This document shows, one piece after another, positions 10,082 to 19,811 of a stretch of 64,000 bases of DNA. Each line of letters opens with the position of its first letter. Position 1 is the stretch's first letter. Source of the DNA: Phytophthora quininea (lineage: Eukaryota > Oomycota > Peronosporomycetes > Peronosporales > Peronosporaceae); contig JAAVTG010000562.1 of assembly GCA_011947345.1 (NCBI GenBank), positions 62,001 through 126,000 on the forward strand, written 5' to 3'. Below the pieces are notes generated by a model. That model searched no databases. It had not been told where the DNA came from and saw only the letters and a program-made list of their open reading frames with translations. A program made the position numbers and the translations under genes.

Positions 10082-11153
10082 TGTGGTAAAGCGATTTGCC
10101 TGGGAAACAGGGACGAGCCGTGAGGCATCGTGATGCGTGGCGAGGATTCGCTCACGGTCATTCCCAACGGAGTCTTCCCTGATTGGCTGGATTTTTAAGT
10201 CTGGCGAGGTCTCAATGGTCAGTCGGCGGGAATCACTTTTGTGGATTGAACCATTATGCCCAACGGAAGGCGCTGTGATTGGCCATTCCTCAGAATGTTC
10301 GGTGACACGTCGACGTCACCTTTTCCAACGGACAAAGATCCAGGCGACCCTTCCCAAGCCCCGGCGACGGTTGGGAGCCTCAGTGCCTGTTGGGAAAGCT
10401 CGTTGGCTACAGCTGGATCCTCGATGACTCTTGGGAGGGCTCGGTAGCAACGACCCGACCTCTCCGAAACCTCGGTGGCCAGTCTGAGAGCTCGGCGACG
10501 CTTCGGGGACCTCGGCGGTGGGTTCAGCGAGGTCGCAGTTAGGAAACGGATCATATTTCACTGCATATTTGTATGGAAAGTAGGATTTACATAAGCCCGA
10601 ATGGGCACTACATATACAGAACAGAATTTCCCCTCAAGCACACAAGGGCCAAGTCCGGCAGCGGAATCGTCTTCGGTACGTTGCGTCTGGATCCGCCCGT
10701 TTGAGCGGGTTATGTCTGTCGGTGGGCACGTTTATCCGTGAGGACAGTGCTCGCCCCTCGGCCAAGCCAAGAGTTTGTGGCAAGGTTGAGTGTGTATAGC
10801 GTGACGGCTGAATTGCCAGCGCTTGTGTTCGGGGTCGAGTGTTCTCCCCGCTTCTCTAAAGGTCACCGCAGGCTGAGACCTCGGTGGACTCGCAGTCGGC
10901 CTTAATTGGCTTTGGACCCTTCTGCTGTTGGGCCAGCGGGGTTTGGCGCGCTAGCGAGCTCGTGCTAGTGGCGTTTGTTTACTTGGGAAGTTTGCGTGGA
11001 CGGATCGCAAGACCAGTCAGTCCCGGTGCTAGGGCTGAATCTGGGTCTTCAGATTTGAGCCCCAACTCTCGTTGACCTTCCTGGTTGACGTATTGTTGTG
11101 GGTGGAGTCTATCCGTACTACCAACGAGTTTTCACGTGGAATCCTATACCACA
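10082..11153 (+). repeat. Gypsy-B 5' LTR
   Basis: 1072 bp, TGTGGTA...TACCACA. Rich in CTCGG/CCGAG words (for example near 10480-10540). Contains no convincing gene. Confidence 0.95.
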
Positions 11154-11155
11154 AC

Positions 11156-11173
11156 TGGTGCCGCGACCCGGGA
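11156..11173 (+). promoter_or_regulatory. Gypsy-B primer-binding site
   Basis: TGGTGCCGCGACCCGGGA, two bases after the LTR. Its complement has the CCA end, acceptor strand and T-stem strand of a tRNA. It differs from the Gypsy-A site, so the two elements seem to use different tRNA primers. Confidence 0.65.
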
Positions 11174-11255
11174 ACTGAGTGAGCCTTTGTGAACCGTCTG
11201 TGTAGACGTCCCAAGTTATCGAGCAAGAAGAAAACCAAGAAAACAAGTGAAGAAG

Positions 11256-11468
11256 ATGGCGAAAGGATCGAATGCGGTACCAGCGACCCCATCGACGGCC
11301 GGTGGAGTATCCACCGAGCATTCATCCGGTGATACGGCGCGTGTTGCGACTATCACCGAGCGCTCGGTGAGCTTTGAGGACTCGGAGGGGATCTGGACGC
11401 CAACGACAATGACCATGAGGATGTGGATAACGATGTTTACGAGGAGAAGGCCGCCGTGGCCGAAGTGA
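11256..11468 (+). CDS. Gypsy-B gag, N-terminus
   Basis: Starts at the ATG at 11256, the first suitable start after the primer site. About 45 codons of Ser/Thr/Ala-rich sequence look coding up to a GGGG at about 11386-11389, after which an acidic Asp/Asn stretch continues in the next frame. The last ~27 codons of this ORF are out of frame. No domain is recognised. Confidence 0.55.
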   Translation: MAKGSNAVPATPSTAGGVSTEHSSGDTARVATITERSVSFEDSEGIWTPTTMTMRMWITMFTRRRPPWPK

Positions 11469-12169
11469 GTGGAGTGACGCCGGAAGAACCAGTGTTGTCG
11501 TCTGGACGCAGCACGACACCAAGGATCACGCGTAACCTCGCTAACGAACTGGAAGCGGCGGGATCTGATCCCGATGAAGATGACTATGATGAAGTCGCCC
11601 CGGGCGTCAAAACCTCGGCGACGGCTGCAGCGCGACGCTCGGTGATGGCCGCGTCTCGACCGCCCATCAACGGCGACACGCCTGCAGCCAAACAAGTGTT
11701 CGAACGCTGCTTCGCTGCGATCGAGAAAGACCCGTGGATGCAGCTCTTTGCACCACATCCCACGCGCAGAGCTGACTGGCCGGCATTAGCTGATGAACTA
11801 CAATGGCCAGTCAACTCGATGACGACTAAACAGGTGGCCGAGGACACAGTCTCGATGCTTACTGCAATGGGACTGAAGACCATGGCCTACCCGTCGGAGT
11901 TAGCGCTGGAAGACTGGGAGCCAGCGGTGGCAGGGGCCACGCTGCACAAGTGGAAGAAGAAACTCCGTGAAGCCTTCGGAGTGGTCGGTATTAACATGGG
12001 AAAGCAGCCGGTTTCTCGTCCTGCCCGGAACATGAACGATCCGCGCAATATTCCGTTGCCTCAGACCCCGGGGAGGTCCAAGGTTTACGAAGGGGACAGT
12101 GACGAGGATTCTCCAAGAGTGTTTGCCTCCAAGAGGTATCGCCGTACTTCCAAGACTCTCATATGGTGA
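11423..12169 (+). CDS. Gypsy-B gag, middle segment
   Basis: About 248 codons with an acidic N-terminal part, a helical centre containing several Trp residues (about residues 95-190) and a basic tail. No recognised domain. It ends at a TGA overlapping the ATG of the next segment (12163), one frame back. I saw no long homopolymer here, so this border could be a real overlap. Confidence 0.6.
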   Translation: MDNDVYEEKAAVAEVSGVTPEEPVLSSGRSTTPRITRNLANELEAAGSDPDEDDYDEVAPGVKTSATAAARRSVMAASRPPINGDTPAAKQVFERCFAAIEKDPWMQLFAPHPTRRADWPALADELQWPVNSMTTKQVAEDTVSMLTAMGLKTMAYPSELALEDWEPAVAGATLHKWKKKLREAFGVVGINMGKQPVSRPARNMNDPRNIPLPQTPGRSKVYEGDSDEDSPRVFASKRYRRTSKTLIW

Positions 12170-12648
12170 CACCTCGCTCGACAGGTCGGACAAAGCGTCT
12201 GGAGCGAGAACTGGAAGATCGCCGAGCCTCGGTGGGTAGCAGGCAGCGTTCTGGACTACGCTCTGACCCACGCTCTCGGGCCACCGAGGATTCGCCACGG
12301 GTGCGTAACAACATGTGGAGTGACAACGAAGACAACGATGACCACAACGACCCTACTCACGAATTGACGAGACAAATACTGGCGCTTAGTACGATGAATG
12401 ACTCGGACCCTACACCGAGGCTTGAGGTGGCGACACATCGACCTCTCGATCGCATCACTCCGTTCAGAGGACAACGAGGCAAGAGCGAAAACTCACTGCA
12501 GTGGTTGCGTACATTTGTCTATGAGATGAACGGGACTCGGACGCCGTCGCACCAGTGGTGCACGCCGTTCGAGTTGAGTCTGCGCGAAGGAGCCATATAT
12601 TGGTTCAAGCAGCTCAAGAAGGACGTGCGCAAGGACTGGAAAAACTGA
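12163..12648 (+). CDS. Gypsy-B gag, start of capsid domain
   Basis: 161 codons. An Arg/Ser/Asp-rich start leads into a capsid pattern (L-Q-W-L-R-T-F, W-C-T-P-F-E-L, A-I-Y-W-F-K-Q-L, R-K-D-W-K). The frame stops inside the capsid domain after an AAAAA run (12643-12647). One further A would join it to the next segment, which carries the rest of the capsid. Confidence 0.75.
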   Translation: MVTPRSTGRTKRLERELEDRRASVGSRQRSGLRSDPRSRATEDSPRVRNNMWSDNEDNDDHNDPTHELTRQILALSTMNDSDPTPRLEVATHRPLDRITPFRGQRGKSENSLQWLRTFVYEMNGTRTPSHQWCTPFELSLREGAIYWFKQLKKDVRKDWKN

Positions 12649-13655
12649 GCGCAGCCTTCATTAGCTACTACTGCACGAACCATTCGCAAAGTGCCATGGA
12701 TCGCTACTTTGGTGCTCGGCGGGAGAAAAGTGAGCACCTCTGCGACTACCTCAATAGGCTGAATGGCTATGCTAAGGGAGCTCGAGTGAAGTTCGACAAC
12801 GGTGGACGCCACGGGAAGGAGCATATCCATAGGTTTCTAACCACGTGCGGAGACGACAAGTTGATGCGTGAGCTGTACGACCGCCAGATCACCGACACAC
12901 AAGAGTTGGAAGAGATTCTCCTCGATAAGCTCAAGGGCGAAGAGAAGATCCGGACTCGCGACGCGTCATCGAGGACTCGTGACGCCTCGTCAAGGTCGTC
13001 CAGGGCACGAGATGGTGAGCCTCGACGTGAATATCGCCGCAACGAGGATTCGTATGGGGGATTCAGTCGTCGAGACGATCGCCGCGATCGTCGCCGAGAG
13101 TACGACCACCGACGGGATGACTCGCGTAATGCCCCGAGAGTCACCCTCGCTGAAGCCTCGATGGATGACTTAATAGCCGAACTGGACGACCGGAAGTCCA
13201 ACGGACGTAGTAACGATGTCTGGAAGCCCCGCCGAAGTGACGAAAGTGAGGATGAAAGCTCGTTCGACGACTATCGGTACTATGACGAGAGCGACGACGA
13301 TTTCTCGTCAGACTGTGACCGACGCCTAGCCGCCGCTAACGACACGGAACGTCGTGCGGCAGCTGAAGGCACATATGGACGATCGGACCGTCGTCAGCAA
13401 AGAACTGATCACAACCGAGATTCCTCCAGAGAACGTCGCCCTCAGTACGGGCCGTGTGCCGCCTGCGGAGCCTCGGGGCACTCAGCCCACCGATGTTACC
13501 GACGTTGCAAGTTCTGCAAACAGGTCCATGACGTGGGCCAGTGCGAACTCTACCGCAACTTTCAAGACCTCGCCAAGTTCGTCCGCACGAAGGTCAGCAG
13601 TCAGGAGCTCCCAAACGAGCTCCAGACCGTCGTGCGCGAAGGTCATTTAAACTAG
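12555..13655 (+). CDS. Gypsy-B gag, capsid C-terminal half and zinc knuckles
   Basis: The coding part begins near 12648 with the second half of the capsid domain (Y-F-G-A-R-R-E-K-S-E-H-L-C-D-Y-L-N-R-L). An Arg/Asp/Ser-rich disordered stretch follows, then two knuckles near 13455-13550: C-x2-C-x4-H-x4-C and C-x2-C-x3-H-x4-C. The frame ends at TAG 13653-13655, immediately after a slippery heptamer. The product packages the element RNA. Confidence 0.8.
   Translation: MVHAVRVESARRSHILVQAAQEGRAQGLEKLSAAFISYYCTNHSQSAMDRYFGARREKSEHLCDYLNRLNGYAKGARVKFDNGGRHGKEHIHRFLTTCGDDKLMRELYDRQITDTQELEEILLDKLKGEEKIRTRDASSRTRDASSRSSRARDGEPRREYRRNEDSYGGFSRRDDRRDRRREYDHRRDDSRNAPRVTLAEASMDDLIAELDDRKSNGRSNDVWKPRRSDESEDESSFDDYRYYDESDDDFSSDCDRRLAAANDTERRAAAEGTYGRSDRRQQRTDHNRDSSRERRPQYGPCAACGASGHSAHRCYRRCKFCKQVHDVGQCELYRNFQDLAKFVRTKVSSQELPNELQTVVREGHLN
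13646..13652 (+). promoter_or_regulatory. -1 ribosomal frameshift site, gag-pol border of Gypsy-B
   Basis: TTTAAAC positioned as T TTA AAC in the Gag frame and followed at once by the Gag stop TAG. The -1 frame continues into the protease. UUUAAAC is the canonical coronavirus slippery site; slip geometry and adjacent stop are both right. Confidence 0.75.
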
Positions 13656-15043
13656 ACAGCTCGCCAACTATGACTGGGTTGGTCCCTATCGGGCTGCCAC
13701 AGTTAGCCGAACCAGCGATGGATGCGGACTGTATTTTCGCATTCGTGGGTGGCGGCGAATGGCCTTACGACAATGGTGATAAGCGTGACGCGATGGAAAG
13801 TGAAAGTGACAACGACGGAAACCTTGGTGGAGGTATATTAAGTGCCTATCGGAACCAAGGAACCACTAGCGGCTCCAACGAGGTTTCGTATGGCACAGAA
13901 GGATGGATAACCAGTGTGACGTGTAACGAGGCAAGACCGCTTCAGAAAGTACTGAAGCTATTACCTGGAGAACGACTGGGTTGGTGGTCGGCCAAGAAGT
14001 TCGACCGACGAATAAGGATGCGAGCGCTGGTCAAAGGCGCGCTGAACGACAACAGAACGAGGATACTCCTCGACACTGGCGCCAATGTTAGTGTGATCTC
14101 GGCGAGTTTTGCGCGGAAACTGCGGATACGTGATATCCAAGGTCATGGTCGCAGCATCGACGTGCAAGGAATAAATGAAGGCAAAGTATCAACAACTCGC
14201 CGAGCTCTGGTCAAGATTACTCTCGGATGGGATACTGTCTATGAGTTTGAGATTTGGATCATGCAGCACAACGCTGGCGTTGACGTGGTGCTCGGAACGG
14301 ACTTTATGATTCCGGCCGGAATCCGACTGGACTTGTTCAACAGTACCGCTCAACTGCCAAACGAGGTCATGATTCCCTTGATCAAGACCGCCAACATGAC
14401 AGCCGAAGACCGGATGAGTAGCCATTCATCTTATGGGCCCATTGAGGATTTGAATATCCCCGGACGGGAGCAGGCCTACTTCAAACTGCCCAGAAGACAG
14501 CACTCTGCGGAAACACATGACGTGTGGGTTAGGCGAACAACGGCCTGGGTACCAACGGTGACGACGTTTTGGCGGGGGCAACCAAGGGTAGTTCGGCTGA
14601 CAAACGTCACCGAGCAACTAACGAGTTGTCCTCGGCATTTTCCAGTGTTGCAGTTGGTTCCTGTTGGAGATTTGCCGAGGTTTCCTGGATACGTCAAGAT
14701 GACATCCAAGAAGTATGAGGAATGGCAAGTGCTAGCCTATGCAGAATCGAAAGACAGAAGTACGATGGAACGGGAACGGATCCTGTACGACAGATGGCTT
14801 GCTGCTCAACCCTCACCGGTCGAAAGACCAGCTTACTCCACACCTAAAGGAATCAGGGCACGTCCTGCCGAACTTTCCGCTGGAGACAATAGACAATTAA
14901 GCTGTGCTGAGCGTTGGGAAAAGATTTTTCGAAACGATGACAGCACGGCTCAAGAAAGCGACGAAAGCTCGGTGGACACCTCACATAGCATAGAAGCTCG
15001 GTGTGATGGTATTCCCTTCGATCCAGGGGACAACATGGGGTGA
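13653..15043 (+). CDS. Gypsy-B pol, protease and linker
   Basis: Open in the -1 frame from the slippery site. It has G-W-W near 13980 and the retropepsin motif L-L-D-T-G-A-N near 14068, with the second block V-D-V-V-L-G-T-D-F near 14283. After that comes a ~250-residue linker with no catalytic signature, like the equivalent part of Gypsy-A. The frame stops at 15043. A lost G in GGGG at 15036-15039 accounts for the shift to the next segment. Confidence 0.8.
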
Positions 15044-15849
15044 TGCTGACAGGCAAAACTACTGACGGACATGGATGCCCCAACGAGGTTTCGGGTAGAA
15101 GCGTAGCCCAGCTGGAACAAACCTTCGTCTCGGTCTTTCGAGGGTTGACAACGGAGGGAAATGCTACCCTGTCAGGGAAGAACGAGAACTCGTTCGAACA
15201 CCCGGCAAATGAGATCGGGTTGGAAGACTACGCTCACGAACTAGCGTTCCTTCCGGACCTCACCGAGGAGTCAACGACCGTGCTCGACTACGCAGGAGCG
15301 AACGTCGTTAACCCCGACCTGACAGCAGCCCAACAAAAACGGTTGGTCCAAGTGCTAAAGAAGCACGAGGGAATAATGATTAGCAGTGGGAACGCGCTGC
15401 CCCCGCCTGCCTATGGGGTGGTTTGTGATATCGACGTCCAAGGGCACGCTCCAATCAAGCAGAGAGCTCGACGAATACCGCTCAGACATCTCCGACAACT
15501 CTATGAGCTTCTGAAGGGACTCTTGAAGGCAGGCCTAATCGCATTCTCGGACAGTCCATGGGCCTCGCCGATTGTGATCGTACTGAAAAAGAACGGTCAA
15601 GATATTCGACTGTGCATCGATTACAAGATGGTAAATGCTGTAACGGCTATCATGGAGTACGCCATGCCTTTGGTGGACGACCTGCTGACGGATTTGGAGT
15701 GTTACCTTTGGTTTTGCTCGCTGGATGCTGCCAGCGGCTTCTGGGCCATAATGATGACTCTGAGAGCTCGGAAGGTCTCGGCGTTTGTTTGTGCCCTGGG
15801 TCATTTTGAATGGCTGCGAATGCCGTTCGGTCTAAAAACGCGCCGATGA
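15040..15849 (+). CDS. Gypsy-B pol, RT fingers and first palm part
   Basis: About 270 codons covering the N-terminal RT: W-A-S-P-I-V-I-V-L-K-K, R-L-C-I-D-Y-K, the first catalytic Asp in S-L-D-A-A-S-G-F-W, and M-P-F-G-L-K. It copies RNA to DNA. The frame stops just after the last motif. One extra A in the AAAAA run at about 15834-15838 continues it as N-A-P-M-I-Y-Q. Confidence 0.85.
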   Translation: MMLTGKTTDGHGCPNEVSGRSVAQLEQTFVSVFRGLTTEGNATLSGKNENSFEHPANEIGLEDYAHELAFLPDLTEESTTVLDYAGANVVNPDLTAAQQKRLVQVLKKHEGIMISSGNALPPPAYGVVCDIDVQGHAPIKQRARRIPLRHLRQLYELLKGLLKAGLIAFSDSPWASPIVIVLKKNGQDIRLCIDYKMVNAVTAIMEYAMPLVDDLLTDLECYLWFCSLDAASGFWAIMMTLRARKVSAFVCALGHFEWLRMPFGLKTRR

Positions 15850-16598
15850 TTTACCAGAGAATGATCGACAACGCCTTGTGGGGGTTTGTTCAGCCTAGAG
15901 GCGGATGGAAACACTACGCAAATCTGATGCGTGAGGCTGAAGAACAAGCTAAACTATGGCATAAAGGGTCCGACGAGGTTTCCCTCGTGCCGCCGAATTC
16001 TGGAACTGCACCTCGAACCAAGTTTGAGGCGGACCGTGAAACCTCGGTGGAAGCGGACCCTGTTCTGCAACTGATCAACAGCCCCGTTGCCAACATGTTT
16101 GCCCATGGAGAGATCGACGAGAGCTTGTTAGTGCCAGTCTTCGATCGACGATCATTTGTGGATGACATTTGCTTTGGTGGCGAGACTTTCGAGTCCTGCC
16201 TGGCCACTCTAGATCAACTGCTGACACGATTCACGGAATGCCGAATTAGTGTGAGTTTCACTAAAAGCATCTTTGCACAGTCGAAGGTGGACTTCTTGTC
16301 GCACGAAGTCTCAGCTAGGGGCATACAAGCCGACGCCAAGAAGATGAAAGCCATTACCGAGCTTTCCTTCCCTCAGACCAAGAAAGGGATGCAGTCGTTT
16401 CTCGGAGCCTTGAACTACTACAGTAGGTTCATCCAAGACTTCGCTGTTTACGGTGCAGCACTGTACCAGCTGAAGGATGACGACTTTGGCCCCAGGGGTG
16501 ACCTCTCTGCGGCTCAACGAGCTTTCACGGCGCTCAAGCAAAGGTCGCGGAAGCCCCAATTCTCCGGCACTTTGACCGATCGAAGCCTGTGCACGTGA
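15850..16598 (+). CDS. Gypsy-B pol, RT palm and thumb
   Basis: Contains the catalytic box F-V-D-D at 16155-16166 (Phe in place of the usual Tyr), preceded by a ~90-residue insertion rich in Glu/Lys that is also present in Gypsy-A. The thumb block F-L-G-A-L-N-Y-Y-S-R-F-I follows. The open frame starts at 15810, but residues before about 15838 are out of frame. It leaves the true frame near 16540, where one A seems missing. Confidence 0.85.
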
Positions 16599-19534
16599 TG
16601 CTGTTTGCTAATGAGTGGGCTCTAAGCACGACATTGATGCAAGAACACGACGGAAAGCTGCATCCGGTCCGATTCGCGGGACGAGTTCTCAAAGACAGTG
16701 AAATGAATTACCACCCCGCGGAGAAAGAGGTGTTGGCTCTGTTGCTATTACTGAAGGTGTGCTACACACAGCTAGCCGGCCGAGTGATTCACGTCTACAC
16801 GAGATTTTCCACTCTTGAATGGGTGCACAAGTCCAAATCATTGTTCGGACGGACAACCCAGTTTGCAGTGATGTTGTCGCCATGGCATTTAAAGATCGAA
16901 CGAGTCAAAGAGCGAGATTGTACCTTCACACAGTTGCTGCAGTCAACAATCACTAACTTCATGGATCTCGAAGATACGTTAGCTCCGATAGCTCCACCGA
17001 GCAAAGGCTCACCGATGATTCGGATGGACCCGAATTTGCTCTATGCGAAGTTGCCACGTGACTACAGAGGATTCGTTGTGTCATTTGACGGCTCAGCAAA
17101 GACGGAAAAGTATGGTGGCTATGGAAGCTGCTCTTGGATTGTGTGGAAATTACCGGAGTGGTCTATAGCGATCGCTGCGAACGCTTACCTATCGTCGACA
17201 ACGGTAAACATCGCTGAGTACACCGGCATGAACAATGGCGTCATAGCTGCCATTGAACAAGGTGCCGAGGATTTAGTAATCGTTGGCGACTCTAGACTCG
17301 CGATCCAGCAATCCCTAGGGGTGATCGCCTGCCGGAAAGAAGCTTTAATGGCACAGCTCAATCGGCACAAAGATTTGGTGGCAAAGCTAAAAACGGTGAA
17401 ATACTTGCACGTAGTACGAGAATACAACGCAGCAGCTGATTCACTAGCCACCGAGTCGTTGGAGACGAAAACAAGCCGAGTGATACTGGGCGAAGCACGA
17501 AAAGCCGAATTGACGGGGTTAAATCGAATTCAAGAGATGTTATACGCCCCTGAGGAACTGGAGCACGCTGAGATCTCTGTGATGACACGACAACAAGCGA
17601 AGTCTAAGCGGAAACGCGTTAGGTTTGCCAACGAGGTTCCATCAGATACAGATCAAGCTGCAACGAAGCCTCAAGGGACCACAGTAGAACCTAACGAGAC
17701 TTCGGGACACGCCGAAGCCCTGGCGCGGGGAGAAGAAACAACTCCTCATGAACCCTCAGTGGAGGAACTGGACCCTGTAGAAATCCAAGCCGAACGTCGC
17801 CGGCGCATCAGCAAGGCTCAAGATGAAGAGCTACGATGGAAAAACCTCAAGCTGGCGCTAAGAGGGTCTACGGAAGACTTACCCTATAAAGAAGCACGAG
17901 ATGCTCTCAAATGGGCTGATAACTTTGTGCTTTCTGAAGATAGTCTGCTCTACTACCTTGGGTCGAAACCTCGGTCGAGCCGAAACCCGCGAGAAGAGAC
18001 TAAGCTCCGGCTGGTCGTGCCCACAACGATGATTCAGGAAGTACTGCACACTTGCCACGACACGTTGGAAGGGGGTCACCAGGGCGTCACTCGGACATAC
18101 CACCGAGTCAAAGCAGACTTCTATTGGATCGGACTCTTTGCTGATGTGGAGAAGCATGTCAAATCGTGCCCCGATTGCTGCACCAGCAAAAGCCGACCAC
18201 AACTGAAGGGAATGTCACCAGGAAACGTCCTGGCCGACAGACCATTCCAAATTGTCTCCATGGATTTCGTTATCCCGCTACCGAAAAGCCGAAGTGGGAA
18301 CACTGCCTTGCTGCTGTTCCAATGCTCATTCACTGGATTTGTCATCGCCAAGGCAATGTCTGACACTTCCGCGATAAAGGTAGCTCAAGCTTTCGAAGAA
18401 TGTATCTACCGACGTTTCGGCGCGCCGTCACTGATTCGGCACGACAGAGACCCTCGCTTTATGAGCGAAGTCTTCCAGGTGTTCGCAGAAATGCTGCAAT
18501 CACGCTCCAGAGCCACTCTGAGTTATCGTCCGCAAGCAAACGGGCAACAGGAACGCTCGGTGAAGTCAGTAATGACTTCAGTCCGAGTGTACGTGGAAGA
18601 CCCGTTGCAACGAGACTGGGATGAAATCGCAGAACGATTAGTGTTTGCTATTAACAACTCGCAAGATACGACAAGGAAGGAGACTCCGTTCTACCTCGTT
18701 CATGGCTGGGACGCACAGTCAACAATGAAAGCAATGACAACATCCCTCCAACGAGGTCACAGCAGACAGTCTGACGCTTTAGCGTGGCGACGAGAAGTCA
18801 ATCGGCAACAAGAAATCGCTTTTGTCATGGCCAAGGACTACCAAGCGACCGAAAAGAAGCGCAGAGCTGATGAGCACAACAAGACACTCAGTCGGCTGGA
18901 AAAAGCTTCCAATCCTAGCCAGAATGATAATGAAACCTCGGTGACCTCATCACGTAGTGGAAGCAGTCCAGACGATCGGCACTCTCGGCCACCGAGGTCT
19001 CCGTTCACAGAAGGGAGCCGGGTGTGGCTCTACATGGAACGGGTGAAGCCGGGTCTCGTCAAGAAGTTAGCGCATCGGTGGCACGGCCCTTTCCGCATCA
19101 AGCGCAAGGTCGAGGACTTTGCTTTCGAGTTAGAGCTCCCCGATCGAAGTGGATACCGATTCTATCCGGTGGTGCACATCTCTCGGCTCAAAGCAGTAAA
19201 CGAGTTCTCGGATCGACCGACGACTCGACTAGCCCTTGGGGTGACGGACGACACTCGCCTGGACTTTGACGAGGAATTGCTACCCGAAGATAGTTGGGAA
19301 CCTGACCAAGTAACTGGTGAATACGAGGTGGAAGCAATCCTCGGCGATCGAATGCCCTTGTCAACATCGACTGGACGCTCCGTGCGTGAGTTCCAAGTAA
19401 AGTGGGTCGGCTATGATGAACCCACGTGGGAACCAATGGCAAACCTGTCCTGCGGCGGACTCTTGTTTGATTATTTGCGCAGAAAGAAAAGCGACCAGCG
19501 TCTTCAGATGGTGCAGGTCGCTGATGAGGAATGA
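16589..19534 (+). CDS. Gypsy-B pol, RNase H, second RNase H, integrase, chromodomain
   Basis: 981 codons. Residues about 1-90 are the RT-linked RNase H (H-P-A-E-K-E-V-L-A-L-L). Residues about 160-300 are a second RNase H of archaeal-like type with ordered acids: S-F-D-G-S-A (~166), A-E-Y-T-G (~209), G-D-S-R-L-A (~232), A-A-D-S-L-A (~281). Then an acidic linker, the H2C2 module (~487-528) and the integrase core with Asp ~557 (M-D-F-V), Asp ~617 (R-H-D-R-D-P) and Glu ~653 (Q-Q-E-R). The end (~910-957) is a chromodomain (Y-E-V-E-A-I-L and V-K-W-V-G-Y). The chromodomain suggests targeting to modified histones. This segment has no breaks. Confidence 0.92.
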   Translation: MHVMLFANEWALSTTLMQEHDGKLHPVRFAGRVLKDSEMNYHPAEKEVLALLLLLKVCYTQLAGRVIHVYTRFSTLEWVHKSKSLFGRTTQFAVMLSPWHLKIERVKERDCTFTQLLQSTITNFMDLEDTLAPIAPPSKGSPMIRMDPNLLYAKLPRDYRGFVVSFDGSAKTEKYGGYGSCSWIVWKLPEWSIAIAANAYLSSTTVNIAEYTGMNNGVIAAIEQGAEDLVIVGDSRLAIQQSLGVIACRKEALMAQLNRHKDLVAKLKTVKYLHVVREYNAAADSLATESLETKTSRVILGEARKAELTGLNRIQEMLYAPEELEHAEISVMTRQQAKSKRKRVRFANEVPSDTDQAATKPQGTTVEPNETSGHAEALARGEETTPHEPSVEELDPVEIQAERRRRISKAQDEELRWKNLKLALRGSTEDLPYKEARDALKWADNFVLSEDSLLYYLGSKPRSSRNPREETKLRLVVPTTMIQEVLHTCHDTLEGGHQGVTRTYHRVKADFYWIGLFADVEKHVKSCPDCCTSKSRPQLKGMSPGNVLADRPFQIVSMDFVIPLPKSRSGNTALLLFQCSFTGFVIAKAMSDTSAIKVAQAFEECIYRRFGAPSLIRHDRDPRFMSEVFQVFAEMLQSRSRATLSYRPQANGQQERSVKSVMTSVRVYVEDPLQRDWDEIAERLVFAINNSQDTTRKETPFYLVHGWDAQSTMKAMTTSLQRGHSRQSDALAWRREVNRQQEIAFVMAKDYQATEKKRRADEHNKTLSRLEKASNPSQNDNETSVTSSRSGSSPDDRHSRPPRSPFTEGSRVWLYMERVKPGLVKKLAHRWHGPFRIKRKVEDFAFELELPDRSGYRFYPVVHISRLKAVNEFSDRPTTRLALGVTDDTRLDFDEELLPEDSWEPDQVTGEYEVEAILGDRMPLSTSTGRSVREFQVKWVGYDEPTWEPMANLSCGGLLFDYLRRKKSDQRLQMVQVADEE

Positions 19535-19811
19535 AACCTCGGTGGAATTACCGGCAGCAACCAGATCACGTAAGAGTTATCTGGCTATGTCTGTCGAGGA
19601 TTGAACTGACGACGGGACGGTGCAACCCGTCGCTACAGACGAAAAAAGCTATTGCACCAACAACCCTGCATGTTACATCGATGAACGTGAAAATGATTAC
19701 AAGGAATAAAGTTGCAAGAAAAGAAAACACTACGACACGACCAGCTCCGCTTAAAACCCTCGGTAGATGCACTATGAGCTGAAGCATGAAGAAACACACA
19801 CAAAACTCAGG
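19535..19811. other. Gap between pol and opposite-strand gene of Gypsy-B
   Basis: 277 bp between the converging ends of pol and the opposite-strand gene. It should hold both 3' UTRs. I see no clear polyadenylation signal and no other feature. Confidence 0.4.
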
